This document shows, piece after piece, positions 8,565-17,693 of a stretch of DNA of 64,000 nt. This DNA is from Paenibacillaceae bacterium. GTDB taxonomy: Bacteria; Bacillota; Bacilli; Paenibacillales; Paenibacillaceae. The position numbers and the translations under genes were made by a program. The stretch is taken from NCBI GenBank assembly GCA_900766135.1, contig CAAFUF010000006.1, positions 62,001 through 126,000 on the forward strand, in the 5' to 3' direction. Positions within the stretch are counted from its first letter, which is position 1, and the number at the start of each line of letters is the position of its first letter. A model generated the notes under the pieces. The model was not told where the DNA came from. It did no database searches and was given only the letters and a program-made list of their open reading frames with translations.

Positions 8565-8718
8565 TCTGCACCTCACCCCAACGTTTACTTCCCGTTCTTA
8601 ATTTATTTGTACGGCAAGACAAACAATGATCGTGACCTTGGTATATGCGAACAAAAATCTCAGGGTCGATTTGGATCGTTTTTCCGCATTTCGAACAAGT
8701 AAACTTAATTCTATCCAC
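8548..8718 (-). CDS. Small zinc-ribbon protein, 56 aa
   Basis: Two CxxC knuckles (CSKC and CLSC) about 24 residues apart form a treble-clef or zinc-ribbon-like fold. The GTG at 8718 is preferred because GAGGTG sits six bases before it; an ATG at 8742 lacks a site. It lies just after a terminator and just before the small gene and the integrase, so it probably starts the integrase operon. A DNA- or RNA-binding role is plausible but is inferred only from the fold. Confidence 0.62.
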   Translation of the reverse strand: MDRIKFTCSKCGKTIQIDPEIFVRIYQGHDHCLSCRTNKLRTGSKRWGEVQNESTI

Positions 8719-8743
8719 ACCTGCCACCTCGATTATGGACATA

Positions 8744-8768
8744 GAAAAGCCGCCCCGTTGGGACGGCT
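8744..8768 (-). terminator. Terminator ahead of the integrase operon
   Basis: Hairpin AGCCG/CGGCT plus CCC/GGG with one internal mismatch, followed on the minus strand by four T. It ends transcription from the 8838-9741 gene pair before the zinc-ribbon gene. Confidence 0.7.
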
Positions 8769-8837
8769 CAACTGTTTCAGTATGACTTGTAATTGGCTTA
8801 CTAGTGAAGCTAGCAAGTAATATTTTGCCTAAACCGC

Positions 8838-9212
8838 TTATGCTCTAAACAGCGTATTCGCCGTCACAAACAAATTTCGGATTTTAAACTCCGTTGGGCT
8901 TTCTTCCAAAAGAACACGCCGGAGATTGCCGGTTGCATTAAGCCAGAAGTGCGGCTCGCTCAGTGTATATTGCTTCCGATGAACCCAAGTCGGGCATTCC
9001 AGTTGATAATCGTTGCAAAGCTTATGAGTCATGGCCGCCAGGAACGGGAGCATATAGTCTGGAAAGCCAGGATGAGCTTCCGGCTCGCGCTGCACCATGC
9101 ACTTTCTTTGTTCAGGCGTAGCCCGATAAAAAGCATCGAGAAAATTACCGCAATGAATGGCGAATTGGTCGATATCTGCTGCTGCTTCCCGGGCAATGTC
9201 CCACACTGTCAT
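8838..9212 (-). CDS. Hypothetical protein paired with nucleotidyltransferase, 124 aa
   Basis: No family recognised with confidence. A soluble helical protein with several Trp and Cys residues and no membrane segment. The ATG at 9212 has GAGGG six bases upstream (an ATG at 9218 is too close to it). It follows the nucleotidyltransferase gene by 19 bases and is closed by a terminator, so the two form a bicistron. The arrangement resembles nucleotidyltransferase toxin-antitoxin pairs, in which this protein would be the partner; that is inference. Confidence 0.6.
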   Translation of the reverse strand: MTVWDIAREAAADIDQFAIHCGNFLDAFYRATPEQRKCMVQREPEAHPGFPDYMLPFLAAMTHKLCNDYQLECPTWVHRKQYTLSEPHFWLNATGNLRRVLLEESPTEFKIRNLFVTANTLFRA

Positions 9213-9231
9213 GTCCATCCCTCTTTTCCGA

Positions 9232-9741
9232 TTAATGATTTAGTAGTTCTTCCAACAGATAGGCTGTTCTCGGCAACACCCGGTGCTGAGGATAAAATTG
9301 TTCGACTACCGAAAGCGCCTGTTCTGCCGTTCGGATGTTCAAATACCGCAACAGAAAGCGGATATCGTCCACATCCTTACTTTCATATGTTCGCGCAGCC
9401 AAGCACTTCATGGCCAGCATATATTGTGGCGAGGCAGCGAAAATGTCCAAGTGGCTCAGCCTGCGATAAAGCTGGACATCATGCCGATTCGAAACAAATC
9501 CCTTTACCGCATTGTTTAACCAATCGGCCGGCAAGCGATACTCATCGGCCACATTTTTGATGATCGCATAAAATTCGCGCGTCGGTGCGAAAATGGCGTC
9601 GACGTCCTTGGTACTGTCGCGGCTTTGGAGCACTAGACACATCACTGCTCCGCCAAATAAGCAAATTTCGCCGTGTAACTGCTGTTGTTTTAGTTGTTCA
9701 TTGATTTTTTCTAAATACCTTAAGATTTCTGCACTGCGCAA
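9232..9741 (-). CDS. Nucleotidyltransferase-fold protein (DUF6036-like), possible toxin
   Basis: About 169 aa. The signature of the nucleotidyltransferase superfamily is visible: a GG motif (LFGGAV) followed by a D-V-D metal-binding pair (TKDVDAIF). The C-terminal half carries a KDVDDIRFLL helix typical of DUF6036/AbiEii-like members. The start is uncertain: a frame opens at ATG 9804 without a ribosome binding site, whereas the TTG at 9741 has AAGGAGA nine bases upstream. A TATAAT-like hexamer lies at 9760-9765, but it would place the RNA start inside that site, so I do not rely on it. Forms a pair with the 124-aa gene downstream. Confidence 0.7.
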   Translation of the reverse strand: MRSAEILRYLEKINEQLKQQQLHGEICLFGGAVMCLVLQSRDSTKDVDAIFAPTREFYAIIKNVADEYRLPADWLNNAVKGFVSNRHDVQLYRRLSHLDIFAASPQYMLAMKCLAARTYESKDVDDIRFLLRYLNIRTAEQALSVVEQFYPQHRVLPRTAYLLEELLNH

Positions 9742-9871
9742 AACTCCATCTCTCCTTTCATTATAAAAGGGGAATCGCTTTTTCAAAAGAGACTTTGATG
9801 GCATATGGCCGTACGAAACGGCCGAAGTTTGATTGTTGCGCTACGCAAACTACTAAAAACTTACAAAAATG

Positions 9872-9893
9872 AAAAACCCGCCAAACGGCGGGC
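9872..9893 (-). terminator. Rho-independent terminator
   Basis: CCCGCC/GGCGGG stem with a 4-nt loop, then five T on the minus strand. It sits between the 98-aa gene and the nucleotidyltransferase pair and is the second of two GC-rich hairpins here. Confidence 0.8.
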
Positions 9894-9985
9894 TTTCCGA
9901 CTTAAGCTTATAAATGAATGGGATTAGCTTAGGTAAGCTTGGGTTTGAAATCGGAACAAATCAAGCAGTTCCTCTTCATTACATG

Positions 9986-10012
9986 AAAATACCCGCCAGA
10001 CCGCTGGCGGGA
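9986..10012 (-). terminator. Hairpin terminator after the 98-aa gene
   Basis: Perfect 8-bp stem CCCGCCAG/CTGGCGGG with a 4-nt loop and a T-rich minus-strand tail, 20 bases after the stop of the 98-aa gene. It marks the likely 3' end of the long leftward transfer operon. Confidence 0.75.
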
Positions 10013-10031
10013 TAGATGAAGAATTTACAGG

Positions 10032-10328
10032 TTAAGTCCGTCTATTGAACGGCGGAAGCTCTTCCATGCTTATGAACATCCCCAGTCCGTCGGAAAGACC
10101 GCAAAGGTACCACGCTTCCCGTTCAGCCGAAGCACGTTCGTTCTTATAATCTTCCCACTCGGACAGAATTTGAAATTGCTCTTTCGACAAATTCTGACAA
10201 AGTTGATCGCGGAGTTCCGCAATCCTTTTATATTCCTCTGTCTGACGATTCTGCTGTGCGAATCGGTAATCCAGAACATCCATACGCTTTTGAAATACCG
10301 CCATTAGCCAACCCGACAACGTTTCCAC
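10032..10328 (-). CDS. Small helical protein, DUF6809-like, 98 aa
   Basis: A helical hairpin-type protein with a central EWEDYKNERASAE segment and a GLSDGLGMFI tail that resemble the DUF6809 family (function unknown, common on Firmicutes mobile elements). The GTG at 10328 is supported by AAGGAGAGG five bases upstream. It is the last gene before the double terminators that close the transfer operon. Confidence 0.55.
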   Translation of the reverse strand: METLSGWLMAVFQKRMDVLDYRFAQQNRQTEEYKRIAELRDQLCQNLSKEQFQILSEWEDYKNERASAEREAWYLCGLSDGLGMFISMEELPPFNRRT

Positions 10329-10411
10329 ACCAACCTCTCCTTCCTGATCATTAGGCTGGTGTCGATCTTAACTCTGACGCGCCATGGTTGGCAAGTCGCT
10401 CTTTTAGAGAT

Positions 10412-10729
10412 TCACTCCCGACTTTCCCGATAACGTTTTTCTTCAACCGCCCAGTCCACTTGTTTCCGATCAAAGTGTTCCACCGTCTTCTCAACTACCC
10501 GGCGTATGCGGCGATCTTGCGGCGGGCCGCCGCCCCAGCCTCGCTCGTAACAAGCTATTCTACTTCGAAATCCGGATGAGCGATCCGGATACACGTCCAA
10601 CCGGCTTATTCGCCCAAATGCAATCCCGTAAGTGGACGGCTCGTCAAATACTTGTGCCTCCACATAATAGCCGTCCACCTCTCCGACAAATCGTCGTCCC
10701 ATCCAAAGGCTTCCCTTTTCACGAAACAT
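10412..10729 (-). CDS. Hypothetical protein, DUF7678-like, 105 aa
   Basis: A compact alpha/beta protein with the pattern GRRFVGEVDGYYVEAQVF, then a GRISRLDVYPD strand and a Cys-containing WGGG loop. This resembles a domain of unknown function often found on Firmicutes plasmids and phages. The ATG at 10729 has a strong AAGGAGG site; a frame from 10783 would start without one. No catalytic motif is recognised. Confidence 0.6.
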   Translation of the reverse strand: MFREKGSLWMGRRFVGEVDGYYVEAQVFDEPSTYGIAFGRISRLDVYPDRSSGFRSRIACYERGWGGGPPQDRRIRRVVEKTVEHFDRKQVDWAVEEKRYRESRE

Positions 10730-10790
10730 CGGTTTCCTCCTTGTACTAATAAGAATTAGACCTGAACCGTTTTTCCTGATCATGGTTTAA

Positions 10791-10952
10791 TCAAGACGAT
10801 AGATACGGCTTTACAATCACGTTCCGAATATCTCCTTGGGGTGAACTGAGATAAGCATCGCGACGCGCATCTTCCTTTTTTCCTTCATAGACATACCAGG
10901 ATTCGGTCCCGTCCTTCCACTTAATGGTGACCTCCCATTCCTGTTTTTGCAC
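10791..10952 (-). CDS. Small hypothetical protein, 53 aa
   Basis: A beta-rich mini-protein (WEVTIKWKDGTESWYVYEG, then a DARRDAYLSS helix). The GTG at 10952 has GAGGAGG upstream. It resembles in plan the small protein at 25015-25245, which also has a short strand-rich start and a helix ending in an Asn/Asp-rich turn, though I cannot show homology. Located 19 bases after the giant secreted protein gene. Confidence 0.5.
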   Translation of the reverse strand: MQKQEWEVTIKWKDGTESWYVYEGKKEDARRDAYLSSPQGDIRNVIVKPYLSS

Positions 10953-10971
10953 CGCAGCACCTCCTCGTCGG

Positions 10972-13900
10972 TTAATGGGTACCACCCGTTCCGTAATCGT
11001 CATAGGAAGACAAATTGGCATGATAGAATACCACGTCGCCATCCTTCAGTTGGAACGTCACGCTATAAGGGTCGGTAAAGCTGCGCTGGAACCCTTCCAT
11101 TTGCCACTGGTTGTTGAGCGGGCCATGAATGTATTGCAGATGCGGGTTGCTCAGGTCCTTGTTACGAATCGTTTCCAAGTTGAAATTTACGATAATATAT
11201 CCGTCCCGCAGGAAAACCGAAGACTTGTCGTTCAACCTGTTTTTACGCCCGTACTCAGCCAGATTGAATCCTTTCGGTACGGCATATGCCGCGGCCGGAA
11301 TACTGTACTCGCCGAACCAGTGCTGTACCGAAGCATTCGCGCGCGCTGCGTTGACACCGGATGGTACGTTCATGTTGCCGACGAACGTCCGGAGTTGCGA
11401 GGGCAGCAGCATAATATCGTACCCGCCAACATAGGTCGGCTTTTGGGCGCCTTTCAGATATTGATTGATGAAGGATTGTTTCGTTCCGCTACTGCCGTTT
11501 AAAGCCCACAGTGAGCCAGATGTGTCGATCAACTCCTGCTTGGCTACATTTCGCAACCTGGTATCCAGTGTGATATTGCGTCGCTCAATGTCATCGTTCG
11601 AACCAATCCGGACAAATTTTTTCGAATCAGAGTGATAATATAAGTCTACTTCCTGACGATTCTTCCCCTTCCGGTCCACAAAATAAAACGTCGGGGTAAT
11701 TCGGATTCCGTCGCCCGAACCGAACATATTTCCTTTTGTCATGACTTCGAACTTCACATGGTACCCGGTCTTGATGGCTACATTTTTCTTCCCGGCCTCC
11801 GGATGGCTGCCCTGCCGAACAGGCAGCGTGAACGGCAGCTTATTGCCGCGGGCCGCACCGTCTATGTCCTTCATCCCGACCCAATAGGCGTTCCCGGTTG
11901 GCGTCGCACTGCCTTTTTGCTTTCGGAATACGGTCTCCCATTGGAAATCAGCGATATCCGTTATGCGGAAATCATACAACCGGCCGATCACTTCTACCGG
12001 AACCACTTGGGTAGCCACATGATGCGAAAGGTCCAGATTGGCATTCATCTGCGTCGTAAATCCGGAAGGGCAGTTCTCCGCGAAGGTACGGAATAGCACC
12101 TCATATTGTCCCTCATCGACCCAAACCGGTAAATAGAACGTCGTCTTGGTCTGGCCCACCGGAATCGATGTCCACGTTTCTTTCGGTATAAAGGTTTTCC
12201 TGTCCGCAGCATACACATCAAACGGGAACCATACCTGCTTGTCCCGCGTATATTTGGCGTAATCCCGATTGCCGTAGCCCTTGATCTCCCGGTGCTGTCC
12301 GCTTGTCGGTACGGTCACCGTAAACGGTCGATCCAAAATAAGCGCGGAACGCCCTGCCGTCGGTTTTGTTTTTTGGTTGTGCGCCTGATCATCCGAAACG
12401 GAAGCATAGTTCACCACCGGCGTATGCACGGTCACCGGGTTGATGCCTTTGATCGGAAAGCTCTTGTTTTCACCGCCGCCGATTCCTTTGATTAAGGCGT
12501 ACGAAATGTTGCCCGAACTTGGCTGGTTGGCCTTGTTCGTTTTCGATGAATCAATCACATATCCCGATCCGTATAGCACATTCTGCCCGATTGTCGTCGG
12601 AGCCGGAATCGCTCCGGGAGTCGGCGCTTTTTCCTCGACGACTCGATTGTCCATAATGGTCCCTCCATTAAAGACGAGTGAATCGTTCTTTACCTTGATT
12701 TTTCCGACGGCCTCCTCCGCTTCCGACTTCCAATCCTCATTCGGAACGGACGGGCGGCTGCTTCCGCCGGAAATGGTTTCTCCGGGCAACCTCACATTTG
12801 AATAAACGGGATCGGTTATATGCGCATTCAACGAAGCGTCGTGTGCTGCGGAAACGGACGGCGGTGTATAACCAGCCGGTTGCAATGTGACCCCACCCGA
12901 AGGAAGCGCATAGTTGGTGAAGTTGGCTTTTTGAATGCTATAAACCTCAAGGCGATCAATCAGCCAGAAGCTGTATTTTCGTTGCACCGTGTAATTTTTA
13001 GTAACCGTTTGGGTATCCGAACGGGATACCGTCCTCGTCGTCGGATTCCCGTTCTCATCCGGGGGACCGGATACCTGTTCCGTCCACCGCAACGTGTACG
13101 TCTTACTCACTTGAATCGGGTACGATTTTGTCCCGATCATTTCCAAGAACGTATTTCGATACAAATACGACTTCGCCAAAGCGTTGACGTACAGACTCTC
13201 CGATGTGGGTATGCCCTTAAGAACATCAAATTTTTCGGCTCCGCGCGCATCGGCCTGAATCACAGCGGACACCTCCGGATCCATCACGCTTGCTTCCTTT
13301 GAATCACCCGGGTTCGGTCTACCGTCACTTCCCGGTTTGCGTACCGTGTGGTTCGAGGTGGAATCGCTCATATTGCCGTCCACATCTTTCACGACAACCG
13401 TTATCTTTACCGTGACGCTGTTTCCGGAAGTAAACGGGATTTTGATCGGAAGCGTTTTGGTAGCCGATGTACCGGTAAGCGTTCCGGATTTATCGGCCGG
13501 TTGCGTTAGCGCCGCATTCTGAATACTGGTGATTTCATATGACTTTAAGGACTTCGGCGATTTCGCCTCAAAGATAAAATCCCCCTCGACTTCGTTAACC
13601 GACCCAGCAACCTCTGCCGGAGCTTCAATCCGAGAGGTTACGGTAACCAAGGAGGTTGACTCTCTATATTCGGCGACAATATCAGCTCCGCTAATGAATA
13701 CGCTAATGTGCCGGTCAAGCAGATTGTCTTGCCCGATTTCCCGAACATATTGTTTTTTCTCGGGATTATTTTTGGAGACTACATACGATCGGACGATTTC
13801 ATACGATTTCCCGTTCGATTCCAAGGTTTCGGCGAACGTATGCTCAATCTCTTCTCCAGCTAAAAACTCGCCCTTCCGGAACGTGCACGATGGGTCCGTG

Positions 13901-14508
13901 ATGACCGTCCCCGCTTCGGTTTTGCAGACGATATCAACCGGAAAGGACGGACTGTCGTAGGTTACGGGAATCCCAAAATAATTGTCCAGATCGTCGGGAT
14001 GAGCCCACGGCTGCGCCTTCTTGATCGCATCTAATGTATAGTAAGGCCCTCCGATCTGAGTGCCGTTCCGGGTAACGGTCATGATCGCATAGAGATAGAG
14101 CTGGTCGTTCTGCTTAATGCCTTCGAGGCCGTTATCGGTCAACGCTTTTGTCACCTTCGCCTCCGGCACTTCGAAGAACGTGGTGACGGGATTACCGGGC
14201 GCAGGGTTTGGCGGGTACTGCCCCGTTTGTTCCAACCCTACGACCCTCGCCGATCCCGGGCCGGTCGGATTACAGTGTTTTCCTTGCGAATCATACGTAC
14301 ACGATGGTGAACTTTCCCGGCGTACTGTCCAACCGACGGTTTTAAAACGAATTCCGGATGATGCGGTTGTACTGGTAATGTTGAACGTTATTTTTCCTTT
14401 ACTAAATTGAACGTCCGGGACATCTGCATGAGTACTCAAAGGCCAGGAAGACAATAAAAAAGTGCATGCCAGCAGCATGCACAAACCGATTTTTATTCCT
14501 CTATTCAT
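10972..14508 (-). CDS. Giant secreted protein (about 1178 aa)
   Basis: A typical Sec signal peptide (MNRGIKIG, hydrophobic core, STHA-D cleavage region) precedes about 1150 residues of beta-rich, Ser/Thr-rich sequence that looks like serial Ig-like/adhesion modules (for example VTVTSRIEAPAEV and VTVKITVVVKDV). No sortase motif and no C-terminal membrane anchor are present, so it is secreted or bound non-covalently. The family resembles large DUF5704/Athe_2463-type proteins of Bacillales and thermophilic clostridia (low confidence). The ATG at 14508 starts four bases after the stalk-domain gene ends. It could be an adhesin or a pilus-associated tip protein of the Tad-like system upstream in the operon. 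Confidence 0.72.
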   Translation of the reverse strand: MNRGIKIGLCMLLACTFLLSSWPLSTHADVPDVQFSKGKITFNITSTTASSGIRFKTVGWTVRRESSPSCTYDSQGKHCNPTGPGSARVVGLEQTGQYPPNPAPGNPVTTFFEVPEAKVTKALTDNGLEGIKQNDQLYLYAIMTVTRNGTQIGGPYYTLDAIKKAQPWAHPDDLDNYFGIPVTYDSPSFPVDIVCKTEAGTVITDPSCTFRKGEFLAGEEIEHTFAETLESNGKSYEIVRSYVVSKNNPEKKQYVREIGQDNLLDRHISVFISGADIVAEYRESTSLVTVTSRIEAPAEVAGSVNEVEGDFIFEAKSPKSLKSYEITSIQNAALTQPADKSGTLTGTSATKTLPIKIPFTSGNSVTVKITVVVKDVDGNMSDSTSNHTVRKPGSDGRPNPGDSKEASVMDPEVSAVIQADARGAEKFDVLKGIPTSESLYVNALAKSYLYRNTFLEMIGTKSYPIQVSKTYTLRWTEQVSGPPDENGNPTTRTVSRSDTQTVTKNYTVQRKYSFWLIDRLEVYSIQKANFTNYALPSGGVTLQPAGYTPPSVSAAHDASLNAHITDPVYSNVRLPGETISGGSSRPSVPNEDWKSEAEEAVGKIKVKNDSLVFNGGTIMDNRVVEEKAPTPGAIPAPTTIGQNVLYGSGYVIDSSKTNKANQPSSGNISYALIKGIGGGENKSFPIKGINPVTVHTPVVNYASVSDDQAHNQKTKPTAGRSALILDRPFTVTVPTSGQHREIKGYGNRDYAKYTRDKQVWFPFDVYAADRKTFIPKETWTSIPVGQTKTTFYLPVWVDEGQYEVLFRTFAENCPSGFTTQMNANLDLSHHVATQVVPVEVIGRLYDFRITDIADFQWETVFRKQKGSATPTGNAYWVGMKDIDGAARGNKLPFTLPVRQGSHPEAGKKNVAIKTGYHVKFEVMTKGNMFGSGDGIRITPTFYFVDRKGKNRQEVDLYYHSDSKKFVRIGSNDDIERRNITLDTRLRNVAKQELIDTSGSLWALNGSSGTKQSFINQYLKGAQKPTYVGGYDIMLLPSQLRTFVGNMNVPSGVNAARANASVQHWFGEYSIPAAAYAVPKGFNLAEYGRKNRLNDKSSVFLRDGYIIVNFNLETIRNKDLSNPHLQYIHGPLNNQWQMEGFQRSFTDPYSVTFQLKDGDVVFYHANLSSYDDYGTGGTH

Positions 14509-14512
14509 CCCG

Positions 14513-15664
14513 TTACTCAGCCTCTCGAATAATATGGTTAAAGAACAAGCTTGCATTCGCACTGACCTTTAACGCCTTTCCCCAGTTCCCGCCCACATTG
14601 GTTACCAAGGCAATATCCGAATAGCCCTCATACCAAACTCCTTTTTTAAATGGAGTATCATTGGGAACCCACGTATCGTGCTCCAGCTTCATCTCCCCTG
14701 GGAACCACGTATCATAAATAAGCGTTTTATGTTGCTTAAATTGATTGAATTTAACCCTGAACTTGGATCGCACATGGTACCCGCCGAATCCATCCTGATA
14801 AATCATAGACGGTTCCGGATCCAAGTATCCCTCAAGAACGATCTGGTTCTTTTTCACCCAATCCACGTATTCCTTGGCTGCCTTCAACTTTCCGGTATTG
14901 CCGTCCGATTGGACTGCAGCCAGCTTTTCGGCCCATGTATCGTCAATTGTACGATAGTCGACATTGAGCCATAACGCTCCGTATGTTTTAAGCCGCCCCA
15001 TCCAGATGTCGATGTTCTCTTTCTTGAACTCCGGCCAGTTCGCATACATATCGGCCGAGACCGACCGTTCCTCGGGATCGGGGTTGGAAAACGGATATTT
15101 CATCTCATACATTTCATTGGGCACGTCAGCCAAAATATACGGGTAATCCTGCGCATTTTTCGGCAGGTTGGTGGTGCGAATGAGCCGGCCCCATTCATCG
15201 TACTTGGCACCAGCTTCCTTCTCCTTTGTGGAAATCACAACGGTTGATGTCGCCCCATCCCAATTGACTTCTACACCCAGTACCTCGCTGACAAAGCGCA
15301 ACGGGACAAAGGTTCGGCCTCCGCTCATAATCGACTTCGTATCAAAGGTCACGTCTTTGCCATTAACCGTCGCCTTGTTCTCGCCTATCGTCAGGCGGAT
15401 ACGCTGATCTCCCTGTTCAATCGGGACGGTTTTGGTCTGCGGTTCCCAGCCTACCTTCGCTTTCATCTTTTCGGCGACGAAGCGAACCGGAACGAGCGTC
15501 CGGTTGTTCTCATCGGAAAACGCTTGGGCATCGGGAAACCAGATTTTTTCGCCATCCATCACGACACTGACAAACGTCGGCGCTTTGATTGCCGCGCTGG
15601 AGTTGCCTGCTGCCAGGCCGAACAACGTTATAAACGCGAGGCTCATACTTACCCATTTTTTCAT
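14513..15664 (-). CDS. Secreted copper-amine-oxidase N-terminal (stalk) domain protein
   Basis: 383 aa with a signal peptide (MKKWVSMSLAF to SSAA). Two tandem Cu_amine_oxidN1 stalk repeats occur near residues 30-90 and 95-150, each with the diagnostic R-T-L/F-V-P-V/L-R-F-V motif (RTLVPVRFV, RTFVPLRFV). The C-terminal ~230 residues are unrecognised. These repeats are cell-wall/stalk modules abundant in Paenibacillus; no oxidase active site is present. Its position directly before the giant secreted protein suggests that the two act together on the cell surface. Confidence 0.85.
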   Translation of the reverse strand: MKKWVSMSLAFITLFGLAAGNSSAAIKAPTFVSVVMDGEKIWFPDAQAFSDENNRTLVPVRFVAEKMKAKVGWEPQTKTVPIEQGDQRIRLTIGENKATVNGKDVTFDTKSIMSGGRTFVPLRFVSEVLGVEVNWDGATSTVVISTKEKEAGAKYDEWGRLIRTTNLPKNAQDYPYILADVPNEMYEMKYPFSNPDPEERSVSADMYANWPEFKKENIDIWMGRLKTYGALWLNVDYRTIDDTWAEKLAAVQSDGNTGKLKAAKEYVDWVKKNQIVLEGYLDPEPSMIYQDGFGGYHVRSKFRVKFNQFKQHKTLIYDTWFPGEMKLEHDTWVPNDTPFKKGVWYEGYSDIALVTNVGGNWGKALKVSANASLFFNHIIREAE

Positions 15665-15782
15665 GTCCGGTTCACTCCTTTATTCGAGAAAAAATGTGAA
15701 TATTAGGAAGAAATCGACGTTATGTCTCCATCTTATAATCCCTGTGCCAACCTGTCCACCCTTGGATAAAAATCGTTTGACA

Positions 15783-16763
15783 TCAATGGTTATTGCTGCA
15801 TTCCAGCGGCCAATATCCGTTCCGCGCAGCCTCCTTTTCGCTCGCAAACGTCTCTTCAACCGGGTAAGTGTAATCGCATGTGTTGCGGTAATACACTTTT
15901 CTGCCTTCTTTCACTGCGCCGACAATCGCCGGCTTTTTCAGCACCCGGCTGCCGCCGAGCGCGTAATTGTTGTACGTTTTGCTCCCTATCGGAATCCCTT
16001 GCACAAACGCCATTACGCCGATATCGTCGATCGTGTTATTCCATTCTTCGGCACTGATCGTCGGCAGCGTAAACGTGTAGGAGATGCCGTAGCGGGAAAC
16101 GTATTGATTATGCCGATTGATTCGGTAGGCCAGTTCATTCTGAATGGCGTCCACGATCGTTCTGCGACGCACCTGTTCGAACAATGCCGCATCCCGCAAG
16201 AGAGTAATCGTATTCTCCGCTTGGATTTCCGATCGGAAGCCTTCCCGCCAAATCCCGTTTCCGGCTTCGTAGGCAAGGACGTAATCGTCCAACGTAAAGG
16301 ACAAACTGTTCCCTTGGCTATCGGCATAAGCATACGGCTTTTTCGCTCCCCAGACCGGACGAATTTCCGTATCTCCGGCCGCATTACGAAACTCTTCCTC
16401 CGCATATACCCAGAACCCGTCATAATCCATCACGATGATCGCGGGAATATAACGGCGAAGAACGCCTTGCGCTACCGTATCTTCGGCAATGCCGAAGTTC
16501 ATGTACAGGGTTCGGTAAAACGTATCAATCGCTTCCTCCTTGTTCACCCGTACCTGTTTGACCGATTCGTAGCGTGCTTCCTGTTGTTGGTCGGCATTGA
16601 TCAAAAGCGCCCGCGCCGCATCATCTACCGCTGTATCCAACGCTGCATCGTACCGCAGTTCGGTGAGCAATACCCGCCGCTGGGTATCCGTTTCGATACG
16701 ATTGATAACGAACAACGGAAATAAAATCAGAACGCCCACGACCGCCCAATTAATCATCTTCAT
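15783..16763 (-). CDS. Membrane-anchored pilus accessory protein, 326 aa
   Basis: One N-terminal transmembrane helix (WAVVGVLILFPLFVINR) right after the start, then a large extracytoplasmic domain. The pattern (short cytoplasmic tail, one helix, helical stretch rich in Ala, Asp and Arg) is that of TadE/TadF-type minor pilins. The ATG at 16763 has GGAGG 11 bases upstream and overlaps the previous gene by 14 bases. The C-terminus holds three Cys (RNTCDY, PLECS). Likely a minor subunit of the Tad-like pilus; no named family assigned. Confidence 0.6.
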   Translation of the reverse strand: MKMINWAVVGVLILFPLFVINRIETDTQRRVLLTELRYDAALDTAVDDAARALLINADQQQEARYESVKQVRVNKEEAIDTFYRTLYMNFGIAEDTVAQGVLRRYIPAIIVMDYDGFWVYAEEEFRNAAGDTEIRPVWGAKKPYAYADSQGNSLSFTLDDYVLAYEAGNGIWREGFRSEIQAENTITLLRDAALFEQVRRRTIVDAIQNELAYRINRHNQYVSRYGISYTFTLPTISAEEWNNTIDDIGVMAFVQGIPIGSKTYNNYALGGSRVLKKPAIVGAVKEGRKVYYRNTCDYTYPVEETFASEKEAARNGYWPLECSNNH

Positions 16764-17298
16764 TTCGGACAATGCCTCCATACGGAACGAAGATTTTCTC
16801 ATTCGGACTGATCGCATGATTCAAAAAATCATGTAGGATAGTTCCATTCGTCCGGTTCGTGTTTTTCACGACAACGGAGAACGTATCTCCGACATGCAGC
16901 CGGTAGCGGCGTGCCGGATCGCCTTTGCCCGCCGCGCTGTCCGGAAAAAGCATCTTCAAGATTTGTGCATTGTAAAATGTATCGTAATGCACGTCGTATT
17001 CGCTACGGAACGTTTCCGGAAGCGTAGGATTGTCATAAACCGGGTTGTACCGCTTTTGTCCGTGCTCCATCTGAACATCAAAGGTATTTCCCGTCGCATG
17101 GATCGCCTGAATAAAATCGTTATACATGGTCGGGGAAATGTAGCCCTTGTCCCGGACCGCATCGACAAACGCAGTTGTCGCCCGCAAGACCACCAGTTCG
17201 GATACATCATCTTGCTGATCAAAAGCGGCGGAAACCGGGAAGATATATAATAGAAGAACTGCGATCAGGACGGCAAACACTTTGAGCAGACTGTTCAT
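16750..17298 (-). CDS. Membrane-anchored minor pilin-like protein, 182 aa
   Basis: An N-terminal hydrophobic helix (FAVLIAVLLLYIFPVSAA), then an extracellular domain with a helical N-terminal part (ELVVLRATTAFVDAVRD) and a beta-rich C-terminal part, as in pseudopilins. It overlaps both neighbours by a few bases, indicating coupling. Could be DUF4320-like. The role is inferred from context: downstream of TadA, TadBC and the main pilin-like gene. Confidence 0.58.
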   Translation of the reverse strand: MNSLLKVFAVLIAVLLLYIFPVSAAFDQQDDVSELVVLRATTAFVDAVRDKGYISPTMYNDFIQAIHATGNTFDVQMEHGQKRYNPVYDNPTLPETFRSEYDVHYDTFYNAQILKMLFPDSAAGKGDPARRYRLHVGDTFSVVVKNTNRTNGTILHDFLNHAISPNEKIFVPYGGIVRNEDD

Positions 17299-17693
17299 CC
17301 TTCACCTCGCAAAACATAGGCAATCCGCCGCAACTGCCCGTCCGGACCGCGTTCGTACGAGGGTTCATACCGGCTATCCAACCGAATGCTTGATGCTGAG
17401 ATATCATCCCGCTCCATCGTCGTTGCATATTCAACGCCATTCACAACGATTTCCACCCCAATGTCCCCGATTTGGACAAGCGATTGCAGTACTTCCGCGC
17501 CGGATACACTGCCGTCCCCGGCTATCGGGAAAAACGTTTGGTGGACATTTCGTTCCTGTATTCGCTCTGAAACAACGGCCGCATTCAGCGCGGCCGCCCC
17601 GCCTTGAAACAGGAGCAGCCCAGCAGTGGCTGCCATCACAAATATAAGACATGCAAAGCTCATATCCATCATGGTTCGTACGGAGTGCCCCAT
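17295..17693 (-). CDS. Small membrane-anchored pseudopilin-like protein, 132 aa
   Basis: Begins MGHSVRTMMD, then a single membrane helix (FACLIFVMAATAGLLLF), then a short extracellular domain. The ATG at 17693 has AAAGGAGG seven bases upstream. A 4-bp overlap with the next gene indicates translational coupling. Such small helix-plus-domain proteins in series are typical of TadE/F-like pilus clusters. Confidence 0.58.
   Translation of the reverse strand: MGHSVRTMMDMSFACLIFVMAATAGLLLFQGGAAALNAAVVSERIQERNVHQTFFPIAGDGSVSGAEVLQSLVQIGDIGVEIVVNGVEYATTMERDDISASSIRLDSRYEPSYERGPDGQLRRIAYVLRGEG

Noticed and set aside
9760..9765. TATAAT hexamer as the promoter of the nucleotidyltransferase gene
   Set aside because: Its transcription start would fall inside the ribosome binding site of the best start codon, and the -35 match is poor.
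15432..16724. A 430-codon plus-strand frame
   Set aside because: It lies antisense to the stalk-domain and minor-pilin genes, which have signal peptide, membrane helix and ribosome binding sites. Long antisense frames are common in this GC-richer region.
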